The notes under the pieces are model-generated. The model made no database searches. It was not told where the DNA came from and saw only the letters and a list, made by a program, of their open reading frames with translations. This document shows, one piece after another, positions 57,778 through 64,000 of a stretch of DNA of 64,000 nucleotides (position 1 is its first letter; each line of letters starts with the position of its first letter). This stretch comes from Zoogloeaceae bacterium (GTDB lineage: Bacteria > Pseudomonadota > Gammaproteobacteria > Burkholderiales > Rhodocyclaceae). The stretch lies in assembly GCA_024235655.1 (NCBI GenBank), contig JACKLY010000001.1, forward strand, positions 496,001-560,000. Direction: 5' to 3'. A program made the position numbers and the translations under genes.

Positions 57778-58269
57778 TCATTCGTCGTAGTAACCGCGGG
57801 CTGCATCGGCGTGGCAGGCGGTACAGTTCGCTTTGCTGCGCACTTCCTTGTGCTTCCACTCCCAGGCCGGTACTTCACGATGTTCACGCACCCATTTCGG
57901 CAACTCGGTGATACGCAGCGGCGGATTGGTCGTCGACACTCCGCGCAGCAGTTTTTCGCCATAGCGCCGGCCGCCGGTATCTCCGGCGTTGCTGACCAGG
58001 TAGTCGGTGATGCGGGCAAGCGTTGCCGGGTCCAGCGAGGCGTCGTCACCGAAGTGATTCTTCAGCTCGCTCATCATCCGTCGCCATGAGGCCGCCGGCA
58101 GCATCGACGGGGCGAAGGCGAGGTGGCAACTGCCGCATTCTTCCTTGACCAGCGGGTCGGCCACCGGCGCGTAGAAATGGCCGCCACCCGCCTGTGCCCG
58201 GCCGAGAATCAGGGCGGAGAAGGCAAGTGCCAGCAGCGTGAGGGCAATCGGTCGGGTCGGGATGTTCAT
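57778..58269 (-). CDS. Dihaem cytochrome c (DHC family)
   Basis: A 163-residue exported cytochrome. Signal peptide residues 1-27 end RAQA. Haem sites are CGSCH (45-49) and CTACH (149-153). The pattern LAFAPSMLPAASWRRMMSELKNHFGDDASLD is typical of DHC, the dihaem partner of SHP in Rhodobacter. DHC passes electrons to SHP. The gene lies 35 bases downstream of the SHP gene. Confidence 0.88.
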   Translation of the reverse strand: MNIPTRPIALTLLALAFSALILGRAQAGGGHFYAPVADPLVKEECGSCHLAFAPSMLPAASWRRMMSELKNHFGDDASLDPATLARITDYLVSNAGDTGGRRYGEKLLRGVSTTNPPLRITELPKWVREHREVPAWEWKHKEVRSKANCTACHADAARGYYDE

Positions 58270-58304
58270 GGCAATCTCCTGGTGTTGGTCGGCTTGTCGG
58301 GGGC

Positions 58305-58727
58305 TTACTGGCTGAACATGAAGCTCAGCCAGTCTCCTTTTTCCTGGGCGCTGCATTCGCGGCCCAGGACTTCATTGCAGTTGCGCTTGAACCACTTCTC
58401 GACCTTGGCCGGGTCGGTGTAACGTGCCGGTGATACAGATGCCGCCATGGCATCGATGGTTTTCCCTGTGGTTGTTTGTCCGCTGCCGCGCACGTCCTGT
58501 CCGTGGCAGGAGGTGCAGGCCGGTGTGTCCGGCTTGCCACCAGTGAAGTGCTGGTGATGCAGGGTCTTGCCGCGGGCCGCGGAAAATCCGGCAAAGGCTG
58601 GGCTGGCTGTGCGGGCAGCCGTGGCATACTGCGCCAGCAGTTCGTCGCGACTGGCGGCAGTGCTGGTCACAGACCAGCTCAGGGCAAGGCTTGCGCACAG
58701 TGCGCCGAGGTATGAGCGGTGGTTCAT
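58305..58727 (-). CDS. SHP-type monohaem cytochrome (DUF1924)
   Basis: A 140-residue exported haem protein. A Sec signal (residues 1-25) precedes the haem site CTSCH at 71-75 and a disulfide candidate C117/C125 (CNEVLGREC). The sequence matches the sphaeroides haem protein (SHP) family. SHP from Rhodobacter has an Asn haem ligand that leaves on reduction, allowing O2 and NO to bind. ATG 58727 follows aaggagaa. It is first in the operon and divergent from a PepSY/two-component group. Confidence 0.85.
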   Translation of the reverse strand: MNHRSYLGALCASLALSWSVTSTAASRDELLAQYATAARTASPAFAGFSAARGKTLHHQHFTGGKPDTPACTSCHGQDVRGSGQTTTGKTIDAMAASVSPARYTDPAKVEKWFKRNCNEVLGRECSAQEKGDWLSFMFSQ

Positions 58728-58774
58728 CACGTTCTCCTTCCGGGTGGGTACGTAGCCACTTTGGACGCCGGCAA

Positions 58775-58813
58775 CTGAACGCAAGCTGAAGCGCTCGTTC
58801 ACCCGGCGTTCAG
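58775..58813. promoter_or_regulatory. Symmetrical direct/inverted repeat operator in the SHP-PepSY divergent region
   Basis: CTGAACGCAAGCTGAA (58775-58790) and the reverse complement of TTCACCCGGCGTTCAG (58798-58813) share the pattern CTGAACGC-N4-TGAA. Each half also contains an 11-base direct repeat (CTGAA-N6-CTGAA and GTTCA-N6-GTTCA), the spacing favoured by OmpR-family regulators. The adjacent OmpR-type regulator at 59254 is the obvious candidate to bind. Confidence 0.6.
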
Positions 58814-58867
58814 ATTGGCCGGGCTATAACTGGACCGGTCTGCCGCCTGGAAGCAGGAGTTGTCGTA

Positions 58868-59254
58868 ATGTCGAGTCGTGGAAGCAAGTGGAAACAGCAC
58901 CTGAGCAGCATTGGCCGTTGGCCGGTGCGTGTCGCGGCCGTCGGGTGTGTGGCCTTGCTGTTTGGCAGCGGCTTGAGCCTGGCCGATGGAGATCATGACC
59001 GTGCCAGACAGGCACTGGAGTCCGGACAGATACTGCCCCTGCGCACCATACTCGAACGGGTTGAGCGCGAGTATCCGGGGCAGGTCGTCGATGTCGAACT
59101 TGAACGCGATGATGGACGCTGGGCGTACGAGATCAAGGTGCTGCGGGCCGGCGGTGCGCTGGTCAAGCTCAAGCTCGATGCCAGAGATGGTGCCTTTGTC
59201 AGCAGCAAGGAAAAAACGCGAACGCGGGGGCGAGCTAATGAAGGAGGCCACTGA
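58868..59254 (+). CDS. Exported PepSY-domain protein linked to two-component system
   Basis: A 128-residue protein with an N-terminal signal or anchor (basic start, hydrophobic residues 18-38). Residues 45-115 form a PepSY domain (LPLRTILERVEREYPGQVVDVELERDDGRWAYEIKV compressed over two strands). The C-terminal tail is basic (KEKTRTRGRAN). It overlaps the response regulator start by one base, so it is cotranscribed. It may be the periplasmic signal input of the kinase. Confidence 0.8.
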   Translation: MSSRGSKWKQHLSSIGRWPVRVAAVGCVALLFGSGLSLADGDHDRARQALESGQILPLRTILERVEREYPGQVVDVELERDDGRWAYEIKVLRAGGALVKLKLDARDGAFVSSKEKTRTRGRANEGGH

Positions 59255-59916
59255 TGCGCATTCTGGTCGTTGAAGACGAGCCGATACTGCGCGCACAACT
59301 GGTCGACGGCCTGCAGGCTGCCGGCTATGTGAGTGATACCGCGGATAACGGGATAGATGCCCACTTTCTCGGCGATACCGAGGCTTACGACGCGGTACTG
59401 CTCGATCTCGGTCTGCCGCGCATGGACGGTCTCAGCGTGCTCAAGAAATGGCGTGCCGCCGGGCACACGATGCCGGTGCTGATTCTCACTGCCCGCGACG
59501 GCTGGCACGAGAAAGTCTCGGGGATCGACGCGGGTGCCGATGATTATCTGAGCAAGCCTTTTCATATGGAAGAACTTCTGGCGCGGCTGCGCGCGCTGAT
59601 CCGGCGCGCCGGGGGGCATGCCTGTGCCGAATTGTGCTGCGGACCGCTGTGCATCGACACCCGCAACAGCCGGGCTACCGTGGACGGGCAGGCATTGCTC
59701 CTGACCAGCCACGAATATCGTGTGCTGGCCTACCTCATGCATCATCGTGATCAGGTCGTTTCGCGCAGTGAACTGATCGAGCACATCTACGCGCAGGATT
59801 TCGACCGCGATTCGAACACTGTCGAGGTGTTCATTGCCCGCCTGCGCAAGAAGCTGCCCCCCGGCCTGATCGAGACCGTGCGTGGCCTCGGATATCGATT
59901 GAGCGCACCGCAATGA
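59254..59916 (+). CDS. OmpR-family response regulator (QseB-like)
   Basis: A 220-residue DNA-binding regulator. REC at residues 1-115 with D51 (LLDLGLPRMDG). A winged-helix domain at about 125-218 (SRSELIEHIYAQDFDRDSNT, LRKKLPPGLIETVRGLGYRL). It pairs with the downstream kinase and probably controls the divergent SHP operon. It overlaps the kinase gene by 4 bases. Confidence 0.93.
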   Translation: MRILVVEDEPILRAQLVDGLQAAGYVSDTADNGIDAHFLGDTEAYDAVLLDLGLPRMDGLSVLKKWRAAGHTMPVLILTARDGWHEKVSGIDAGADDYLSKPFHMEELLARLRALIRRAGGHACAELCCGPLCIDTRNSRATVDGQALLLTSHEYRVLAYLMHHRDQVVSRSELIEHIYAQDFDRDSNTVEVFIARLRKKLPPGLIETVRGLGYRLSAPQ

Positions 59917-61298
59917 GCAGCGCGTCTGCGCACCGCTCTCTGCGCCTGCGCCTGCTCGCCGGCACCCTGTTCTGGATTGCCACCTCCCTTGTTGTTGCCG
60001 GCTGGGCGCTGAGTGGCATGTTCCATCGACATGTCGAAACGCAATTCCAGGCTGAACTGAAAATGCATCTTGACCAGCTCACGGCCCAATTGCGGGTCGA
60101 TGAACAGGGGCGGGTAAGCCTGTCGCAGCCACTCAGCGATCCGCGTTTCAATCGGCCCTACTCGGGTAGCTACTGGCAGCTTGATGCTGTCGGCAAGGCA
60201 CCGGGCGTGCTGCTGCGGTCGCGTTCGCTATGGGATCACGCACTCTCCGTGCCTCAGGATGCGCCGGCCGATGGTGAGGTTCATCTGCACCGTATCGCCG
60301 GCCCTGAAAACACGATGCTTGGCATGGCCGAGCGTGTTGTCGGCATTGGAGAGGCTGCCGGCGACGGGCAACGGCGCTTCCGCCTGATCGCAGCCGCCGA
60401 CGAGCGCCTGATGATCGAGCCGGCTGCCCGCTTCAGTGGCGCCTTGTGGCTGGCGCTTGCGGTGCTCGGGGTCGGGTTGATTGTTGCCGCACTGGTGCAG
60501 GTGTTTGTCGGGCTGGCGCCGCTGCAGCGCCTGCGGATGGGGCTGGCGCGCGTACGCAGCGGCGAGGCGGCGCAGCTGGAAGGGCGCTTCCCATCGGAGA
60601 TCATGCCGCTGGTCGACGAATTCAACAGCGTGCTGACGCAGAATGCCGAGGTCGTTGGCCGTGCGCGAACCCAGGCCGGCAATCTGGCGCATGCGCTGAA
60701 AACGCCGCTCTCCGTGCTGGCCAACGCGGCCGGTGCCAGCGAGGGCGACCTGGCCCGTCTGGTCGCCGAACAAGTGGATGTTGCCCGCCGTCAGGTCGAC
60801 TACCATCTGTCCCGGGCGCAGGCCGCGGCCAACGTGCGCCTGCCGGGGGCGCGGACCTTGGTGGCGCCGGTGGTCGAGGGTTTGCTACGGGCGATGCAGC
60901 GCATTCACGCCGGCCGGCAATTGACGATATCTGCCCCCTCGTTGCCGCCGGCGCTGATATTCCGTGGCGAAACGCAGGATCTGCAGGAAATGCTCGGCAA
61001 TCTGCTCGACAACGCGTGCAAGTGGGCCGGGCAGCGGGTTGAGTTGAATCTTTGCAGTGAGGCGGGACAGATCGTCGTGACGGTTGATGACGATGGTGCC
61101 GGCCTCAATGACACGCGCCGTGAAGAGGTCATGCACCGCGGTGTGCGAGCCGATGAGAACGTGCCCGGCTCCGGTCTTGGCCTCTCAATTGTTGCCGATC
61201 TTGCCCGGATGTATGGCGGGAGTATGCAGTTGCAGGATTCACCACTGGGTGGTTTGCGCGCCCGGCTGGCACTGCCGGCGGCCGGCGGCGACGCGTGA
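59913..61298 (+). CDS. Membrane sensor histidine kinase (PhoQ/QseC-like)
   Basis: A 461-residue kinase. Transmembrane helices at about 11-33 and 176-198 enclose a periplasmic domain (34-175). A HAMP-like segment follows, then H260 in GNLAHALKTPLSVL, which resembles the PhoQ H-box. HATPase motifs are DNACKWA, DDDGAGL and GSGLGLSIV. It signals to the adjacent OmpR-type regulator. Its stop is 3 bases from the convergent PilZ gene. Confidence 0.92.
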   Translation: MSSASAHRSLRLRLLAGTLFWIATSLVVAGWALSGMFHRHVETQFQAELKMHLDQLTAQLRVDEQGRVSLSQPLSDPRFNRPYSGSYWQLDAVGKAPGVLLRSRSLWDHALSVPQDAPADGEVHLHRIAGPENTMLGMAERVVGIGEAAGDGQRRFRLIAAADERLMIEPAARFSGALWLALAVLGVGLIVAALVQVFVGLAPLQRLRMGLARVRSGEAAQLEGRFPSEIMPLVDEFNSVLTQNAEVVGRARTQAGNLAHALKTPLSVLANAAGASEGDLARLVAEQVDVARRQVDYHLSRAQAAANVRLPGARTLVAPVVEGLLRAMQRIHAGRQLTISAPSLPPALIFRGETQDLQEMLGNLLDNACKWAGQRVELNLCSEAGQIVVTVDDDGAGLNDTRREEVMHRGVRADENVPGSGLGLSIVADLARMYGGSMQLQDSPLGGLRARLALPAAGGDA

Positions 61299-61301
61299 GG
61301 T

Positions 61302-61670
61302 TTATCCCTCGCCGACCAGCGACGAAAGTTCGCGATCAAGCAGGGCAGAATCGCCCAGGTTGAGTTCAAGCAGACGGCGCAGATGGGTGGCGCTGTCGAG
61401 ATCGAGGTTGCGGCAGGCAAGCCCGATGTAGATGCCCTCGGCGTGGGCAATGGTGCCCTGCATGCGGATGATTGCCCCGGTGTCTCCGAGCGGGATGTGC
61501 AGCGTGCAATTCTCGTTTGGTATCGCTGGCAGGCTGCCCGTGGGCAGCCTGAGCAGTGCCCCCTTGAGGGAAATGTCGAGAACCACCACCTTGTCCTGAC
61601 GTTTGCCGGTGATCAGCTCAGCCGGGGAGTGGTAAGCAATGCGGGAAAACTGGCGGCGGTTGCTGTTCAT
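61302..61670 (-). CDS. PilZ-domain protein
   Basis: A 122-residue protein. RRQFSR near residue 5 is the RxxxR motif and LDISLKGALL the (D/N)xSxxG motif, so c-di-GMP binding is likely. The rest forms the PilZ beta barrel with no other domain. ATG 61670 was preferred over an upstream start at 61700. It is a possible effector for the c-di-GMP enzymes at 9.7-20.2 kb, though not linked to them. Confidence 0.88.
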   Translation of the reverse strand: MNSNRRQFSRIAYHSPAELITGKRQDKVVVLDISLKGALLRLPTGSLPAIPNENCTLHIPLGDTGAIIRMQGTIAHAEGIYIGLACRNLDLDSATHLRRLLELNLGDSALLDRELSSLVGEG

Positions 61671-61700
61671 TTTTTCGACTCCATTGCAGGCGAATGGCAA

Positions 61701-62369
61701 CTACTTTGCTCGCATGTTACCCCAAAGCACCTTGTGCAACTGTAGCTGGAAGCGCACCGGCAAGCGGTCAGTCAGAATCCATTCTGCCAGCGTGGCGGGT
61801 GGCAGCTGCCCCTGCACCGGGGAAAGCAGCACCGGGCAGCGTTCGCAGAGCTGATGTTCGGCAATGATCCGGCATGCCCACTCGTAGTCTTCCCGGTTGG
61901 CAATGACCATCTTTACTTCGTCACGAGGGGTGAGCAGCGGGATGTTGGCGATCAGGTTCTTGTCGCTCTCGCCGGAGCCTGGTGCCTTGAGATCCATGAT
62001 GCGCGAAACGCGCGGGTCGACCTCGCCGATGTCCAGTGCGCCGGAAGTTTCCAGTGAGACATCGAAGCCGGCATCGCACAGCGCGGTGAGCAGCGGCAGG
62101 CAGTTTTTCTGTGCCAGCGGTTCGCCACCGGTGACGCAGACCGTGCGTGCACCGTGGCGCCTGGCCTCTTCAACGACATCGGCGATGGCTTTCTGTTCGC
62201 CGCCGGTAAAGGCGTATTCGGTATCGCACCAGGTGCAGCGCAAAGGGCAGCCGGTGAGGCGGATGAAGACGGTGGGCAGCCCGACGCGCGAGCTTTCTCC
62301 CTGCAGCGAATGAAAGACTTCGCTGACACGCACCGAGGGCGGCGTCAGCGGTTTCTGTGCCAACGTCAC
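61701..62369 (-). CDS. queE: QueE, 7-carboxy-7-deazaguanine synthase
   Basis: A 222-residue radical SAM enzyme. The cluster motif is CPLRCTWCD (CX3CX2C). VFHSLQGESSRVGLPTVFIRLTGCP and VTGGEPL are characteristic. It makes the QueC substrate in the queuosine pathway. It overlaps cpoB by 4 bases, placing a tRNA-modification gene behind the tol-pal group. Confidence 0.95.
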   Translation of the reverse strand: MTLAQKPLTPPSVRVSEVFHSLQGESSRVGLPTVFIRLTGCPLRCTWCDTEYAFTGGEQKAIADVVEEARRHGARTVCVTGGEPLAQKNCLPLLTALCDAGFDVSLETSGALDIGEVDPRVSRIMDLKAPGSGESDKNLIANIPLLTPRDEVKMVIANREDYEWACRIIAEHQLCERCPVLLSPVQGQLPPATLAEWILTDRLPVRFQLQLHKVLWGNMRAK

Positions 62370-63127
62370 TTCTTCTTCAGGCGTGTTGCTGCGGCATCGG
62401 CAGATGCCGTGCCAGGGTATTTGCTGACCAGCATTTCCATGGTCTGGCGGGCACCTTTGGCATCGCCCATTTCCTGCTGGCAGGTGGCGATGTTGAGCAT
62501 CGCATCCGGCGCCTTGGCATGGGTGCCCCAGCGCGAGATGACCAGTTTCTGCGCTTCAATTGCTTTCTTGCAGTCGCGCAGGCCGTAATACGAATTTCCC
62601 AGCCAGTATTGGGCGGAAGGGGCAAGGTCGCTGTCCGGCGATTTTTTGACGAAGGCGTCGAAGGCGGCAGCAGATTCCTTGTACTTGCCCGATTTGAACA
62701 GATTGAGCGCCGCTTCGTAGTTGCGCGCGTCTTCAGCCGGGTCGGATTTTTTTCCGCCCGGTTGGCCGGCAGGTGCGGCACCTGGAGCCGGTGCTTCGGC
62801 CATGGACGGCTCCAGCTTGCGCAGACGACCATCGAGGTCGATGTAGAAATCCTGCTGACGCTTCTTGGTGGTTTCCAGCTCGTAGGTCAGGGTTTCCACC
62901 TGGCCACGCAGGCGAGCCACTTCCGATTTCAGCGCTTCGATCTGGTTGGCGAGGTCGAGCTGTGCCCGGCCTTGTGTATCCAGTCGCTCGTTGGTCCGCG
63001 TGCGCAGATCAATGATCTGGCGTCGCGCCTCTTCATCGTCGAACAACGCCCACGCCGGATTCGCGGCTGCGAGCGTGCCGAAAGTGGCCAGCAGGAGGGC
63101 GAGGCGGCGGGGGCGTTGATAGTTCAT
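62366..63127 (-). CDS. cpoB: CpoB/YbgF, periplasmic TPR protein of the Tol-Pal system
   Basis: A 253-residue exported protein. Signal peptide residues 1-27 end AWA. A coiled-coil (about 35-110) is followed by a Pro/Ala-rich linker and TPR repeats (135-250, YEAALNLFKSGKYKESAAAFDAF). CpoB coordinates peptidoglycan synthesis with outer membrane constriction. It sits 2 bases after pal, the usual order. Confidence 0.94.
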   Translation of the reverse strand: MNYQRPRRLALLLATFGTLAAANPAWALFDDEEARRQIIDLRTRTNERLDTQGRAQLDLANQIEALKSEVARLRGQVETLTYELETTKKRQQDFYIDLDGRLRKLEPSMAEAPAPGAAPAGQPGGKKSDPAEDARNYEAALNLFKSGKYKESAAAFDAFVKKSPDSDLAPSAQYWLGNSYYGLRDCKKAIEAQKLVISRWGTHAKAPDAMLNIATCQQEMGDAKGARQTMEMLVSKYPGTASADAAATRLKKK

Positions 63128-63129
63128 GC

Positions 63130-63654
63130 TTAGAACTCGCCCGAATAGAGCATGTCACCGCGACGATTCTTCGCCCAGCAGCTGTCGTTCTGGTCAACAC
63201 AGGCCGGCTTTTCTTCGCCGAGGCTGACAGATTCAACCTGCTCTTCCTGAGCGCCGAGCAGGATCAGCGCCTTCTTGACGGCATCGGCACGCTTCTGGCC
63301 AAGGGCCAGGTTGTATTCGCGGCTGCCGCGCTCGTCCGTATTGCCCTGGATCAGCATCTTGAACTGGCGATTGTTGACCAGGAACTTGGCGTGAGCAGAG
63401 ACCAGGTCGGCATATTCCGGCTTGATGTCAAAACGGTCGTAATCGAAATAGACACTGCGCTTCGAGAGGATGCTTTTCGGGTCGGTGAGCACGGCCGGCA
63501 ACTGGCTGCTGCCCATGCCGCCTGCGTTGACAGTGTTGACCTTGCCGTCGCGACCCTCGACAGGTGCGCCGGACTGTTCTGCGCCAATGTCCGGTGATGA
63601 GCTGCAGCCGGCGACGATCAGTGCCAGCAGGGCCGGGATAATGAGTTTTTTCAT
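63130..63654 (-). CDS. pal: Pal, peptidoglycan-associated lipoprotein
   Basis: A 174-residue lipoprotein. The lipobox is LIVAGC with Cys17. The OmpA-like domain (about 65-170) carries VYFDYDRFDIKPEY and the peptidoglycan-binding NTDERGSREYNLALGQKRA. It links outer membrane to cell wall in the Tol-Pal complex. ATG 63654 starts the lipoprotein signal; the longer frame was rejected. Confidence 0.96.
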   Translation of the reverse strand: MKKLIIPALLALIVAGCSSSPDIGAEQSGAPVEGRDGKVNTVNAGGMGSSQLPAVLTDPKSILSKRSVYFDYDRFDIKPEYADLVSAHAKFLVNNRQFKMLIQGNTDERGSREYNLALGQKRADAVKKALILLGAQEEQVESVSLGEEKPACVDQNDSCWAKNRRGDMLYSGEF

Positions 63655-63698
63655 GGAATTCTCCTGCGGTTTATCTGGGTTCAAATAGTTATGGGGGG

Positions 63699-64000
63699 TT
63701 ATTTCTGGAACGGGCCCCATGCGGGTTCACGTACATCACCTGCGGCAACCGACAGGCGCTGCTTGATGCGGCCATCAATGGATACCGCGGACAATACGCC
63801 GCGATTCCCGATTTCAGTGGCGATCAGGATCATGCGACCGTTCGGGGCAAAACTCGGGGACTCATCCTTGTGCGAGTCGGTGAGGATCTGAACCTGACGA
63901 CTGGCCAGATCCATGACAGCAAGGCGGAAGCCACCATCGCGGCGCGAGATGAAGGCCATGCTGCGGCCGTCCGGTGACAGGCGTGGGGTTACGTTGTAGG
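63699..64000 (-). CDS. tolB: TolB, C-terminal part (partial at right edge)
   Basis: The last 99 or so residues of a beta-propeller protein, running off the right edge. WD-like TolB repeats are seen in VTPRLSPDGRSMAFISRRDG and SPSFAPNGRMILIATE. The C terminus ends AWGPFQK. TolB is the periplasmic component that interacts with Pal. It precedes pal in the tol-pal operon, the usual order. Confidence 0.93.
   Translation of the reverse strand, partial: YNVTPRLSPDGRSMAFISRRDGGFRLAVMDLASRQVQILTDSHKDESPSFAPNGRMILIATEIGNRGVLSAVSIDGRIKQRLSVAAGDVREPAWGPFQK

Overview
This window looks like a chromosomal segment of a facultatively anaerobic betaproteobacterium, most likely of the Rhodocyclales (Dechloromonas/Azonexus-like). 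The inference rests on GC-rich coding, periplasmic nitrate respiration, abundant c-type cytochromes, a Ralstonia-type hox/hyp gene order and a dense set of PAS/GGDEF/EAL/HD-GYP signalling proteins. I saw no phage, integrase, transposase or CRISPR array. Both edges cut genes: the dadA 3' end on the left and the tolB 3' part on the right.

Layout. (1) 1-1.5 kb: end of a D-amino-acid dehydrogenase and a TatD-family hydrolase. (2) 1.75-9.4 kb: periplasmic nitrate reductase, split into napDAGHB on the + strand behind a perfect FNR/ANR box, and napC, a DOMON/ethylbenzene-dehydrogenase-like cytochrome and napF on the - strand. (3) 9.66-21.84 kb: nine tightly packed signalling genes, many with 4-bp stop/start overlaps. 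They include a REC-PAS-PAS-GAF-PAS-GGDEF-EAL-REC protein, a hemerythrin-histidine kinase, two more histidine kinases, an HDOD protein, a REC-HD-GYP protein, two further response regulators and a small orphan domain, with no DNA-binding output anywhere. (4) 21.9-28.6 kb, - strand: complete cytochrome c maturation operon ccmABCDEFGHI. (5) 28.7-45.6 kb: [NiFe]-hydrogenase accessory and H2-sensing locus hoxV-hypABFCDE-hoxX-hoxA-hoxB-hoxC-(SGNH hydrolase)-nikR-hoxJ-nickel permease. It has the order known from Ralstonia megaplasmid loci but no structural uptake hydrogenase genes. (6) 45.8-50.2 kb: malic enzyme, secreted nuclease, DmeF-type Co/Ni exporter, a tiny ORF and a tRNA-Lys. (7) 50.3-55.8 kb: queC and a branched-chain amino-acid type ABC transporter (livKHMGF). 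(8) 55.9-61.3 kb: a redox island with SHP haem protein, dihaem cytochrome DHC, a PepSY protein and a flavocytochrome reductase, divergent from a PepSY protein and a two-component system, with a symmetrical operator-like site between them. (9) 61.3-64 kb: PilZ protein, queE, cpoB, pal and tolB.

How the parts fit: nap reduces nitrate in the periplasm and ccm makes its cytochromes. The hox/hyp locus matures [NiFe] enzymes, senses H2 and supplies and polices nickel. The large signalling operon and the SHP/DHC island look like oxygen/redox sensing layers around that respiratory core. FNR-like boxes at nap, and more weakly at ccm/hox and napC, suggest shared anaerobic control. All functional statements are by recognition of sequence motifs; no database search was run.
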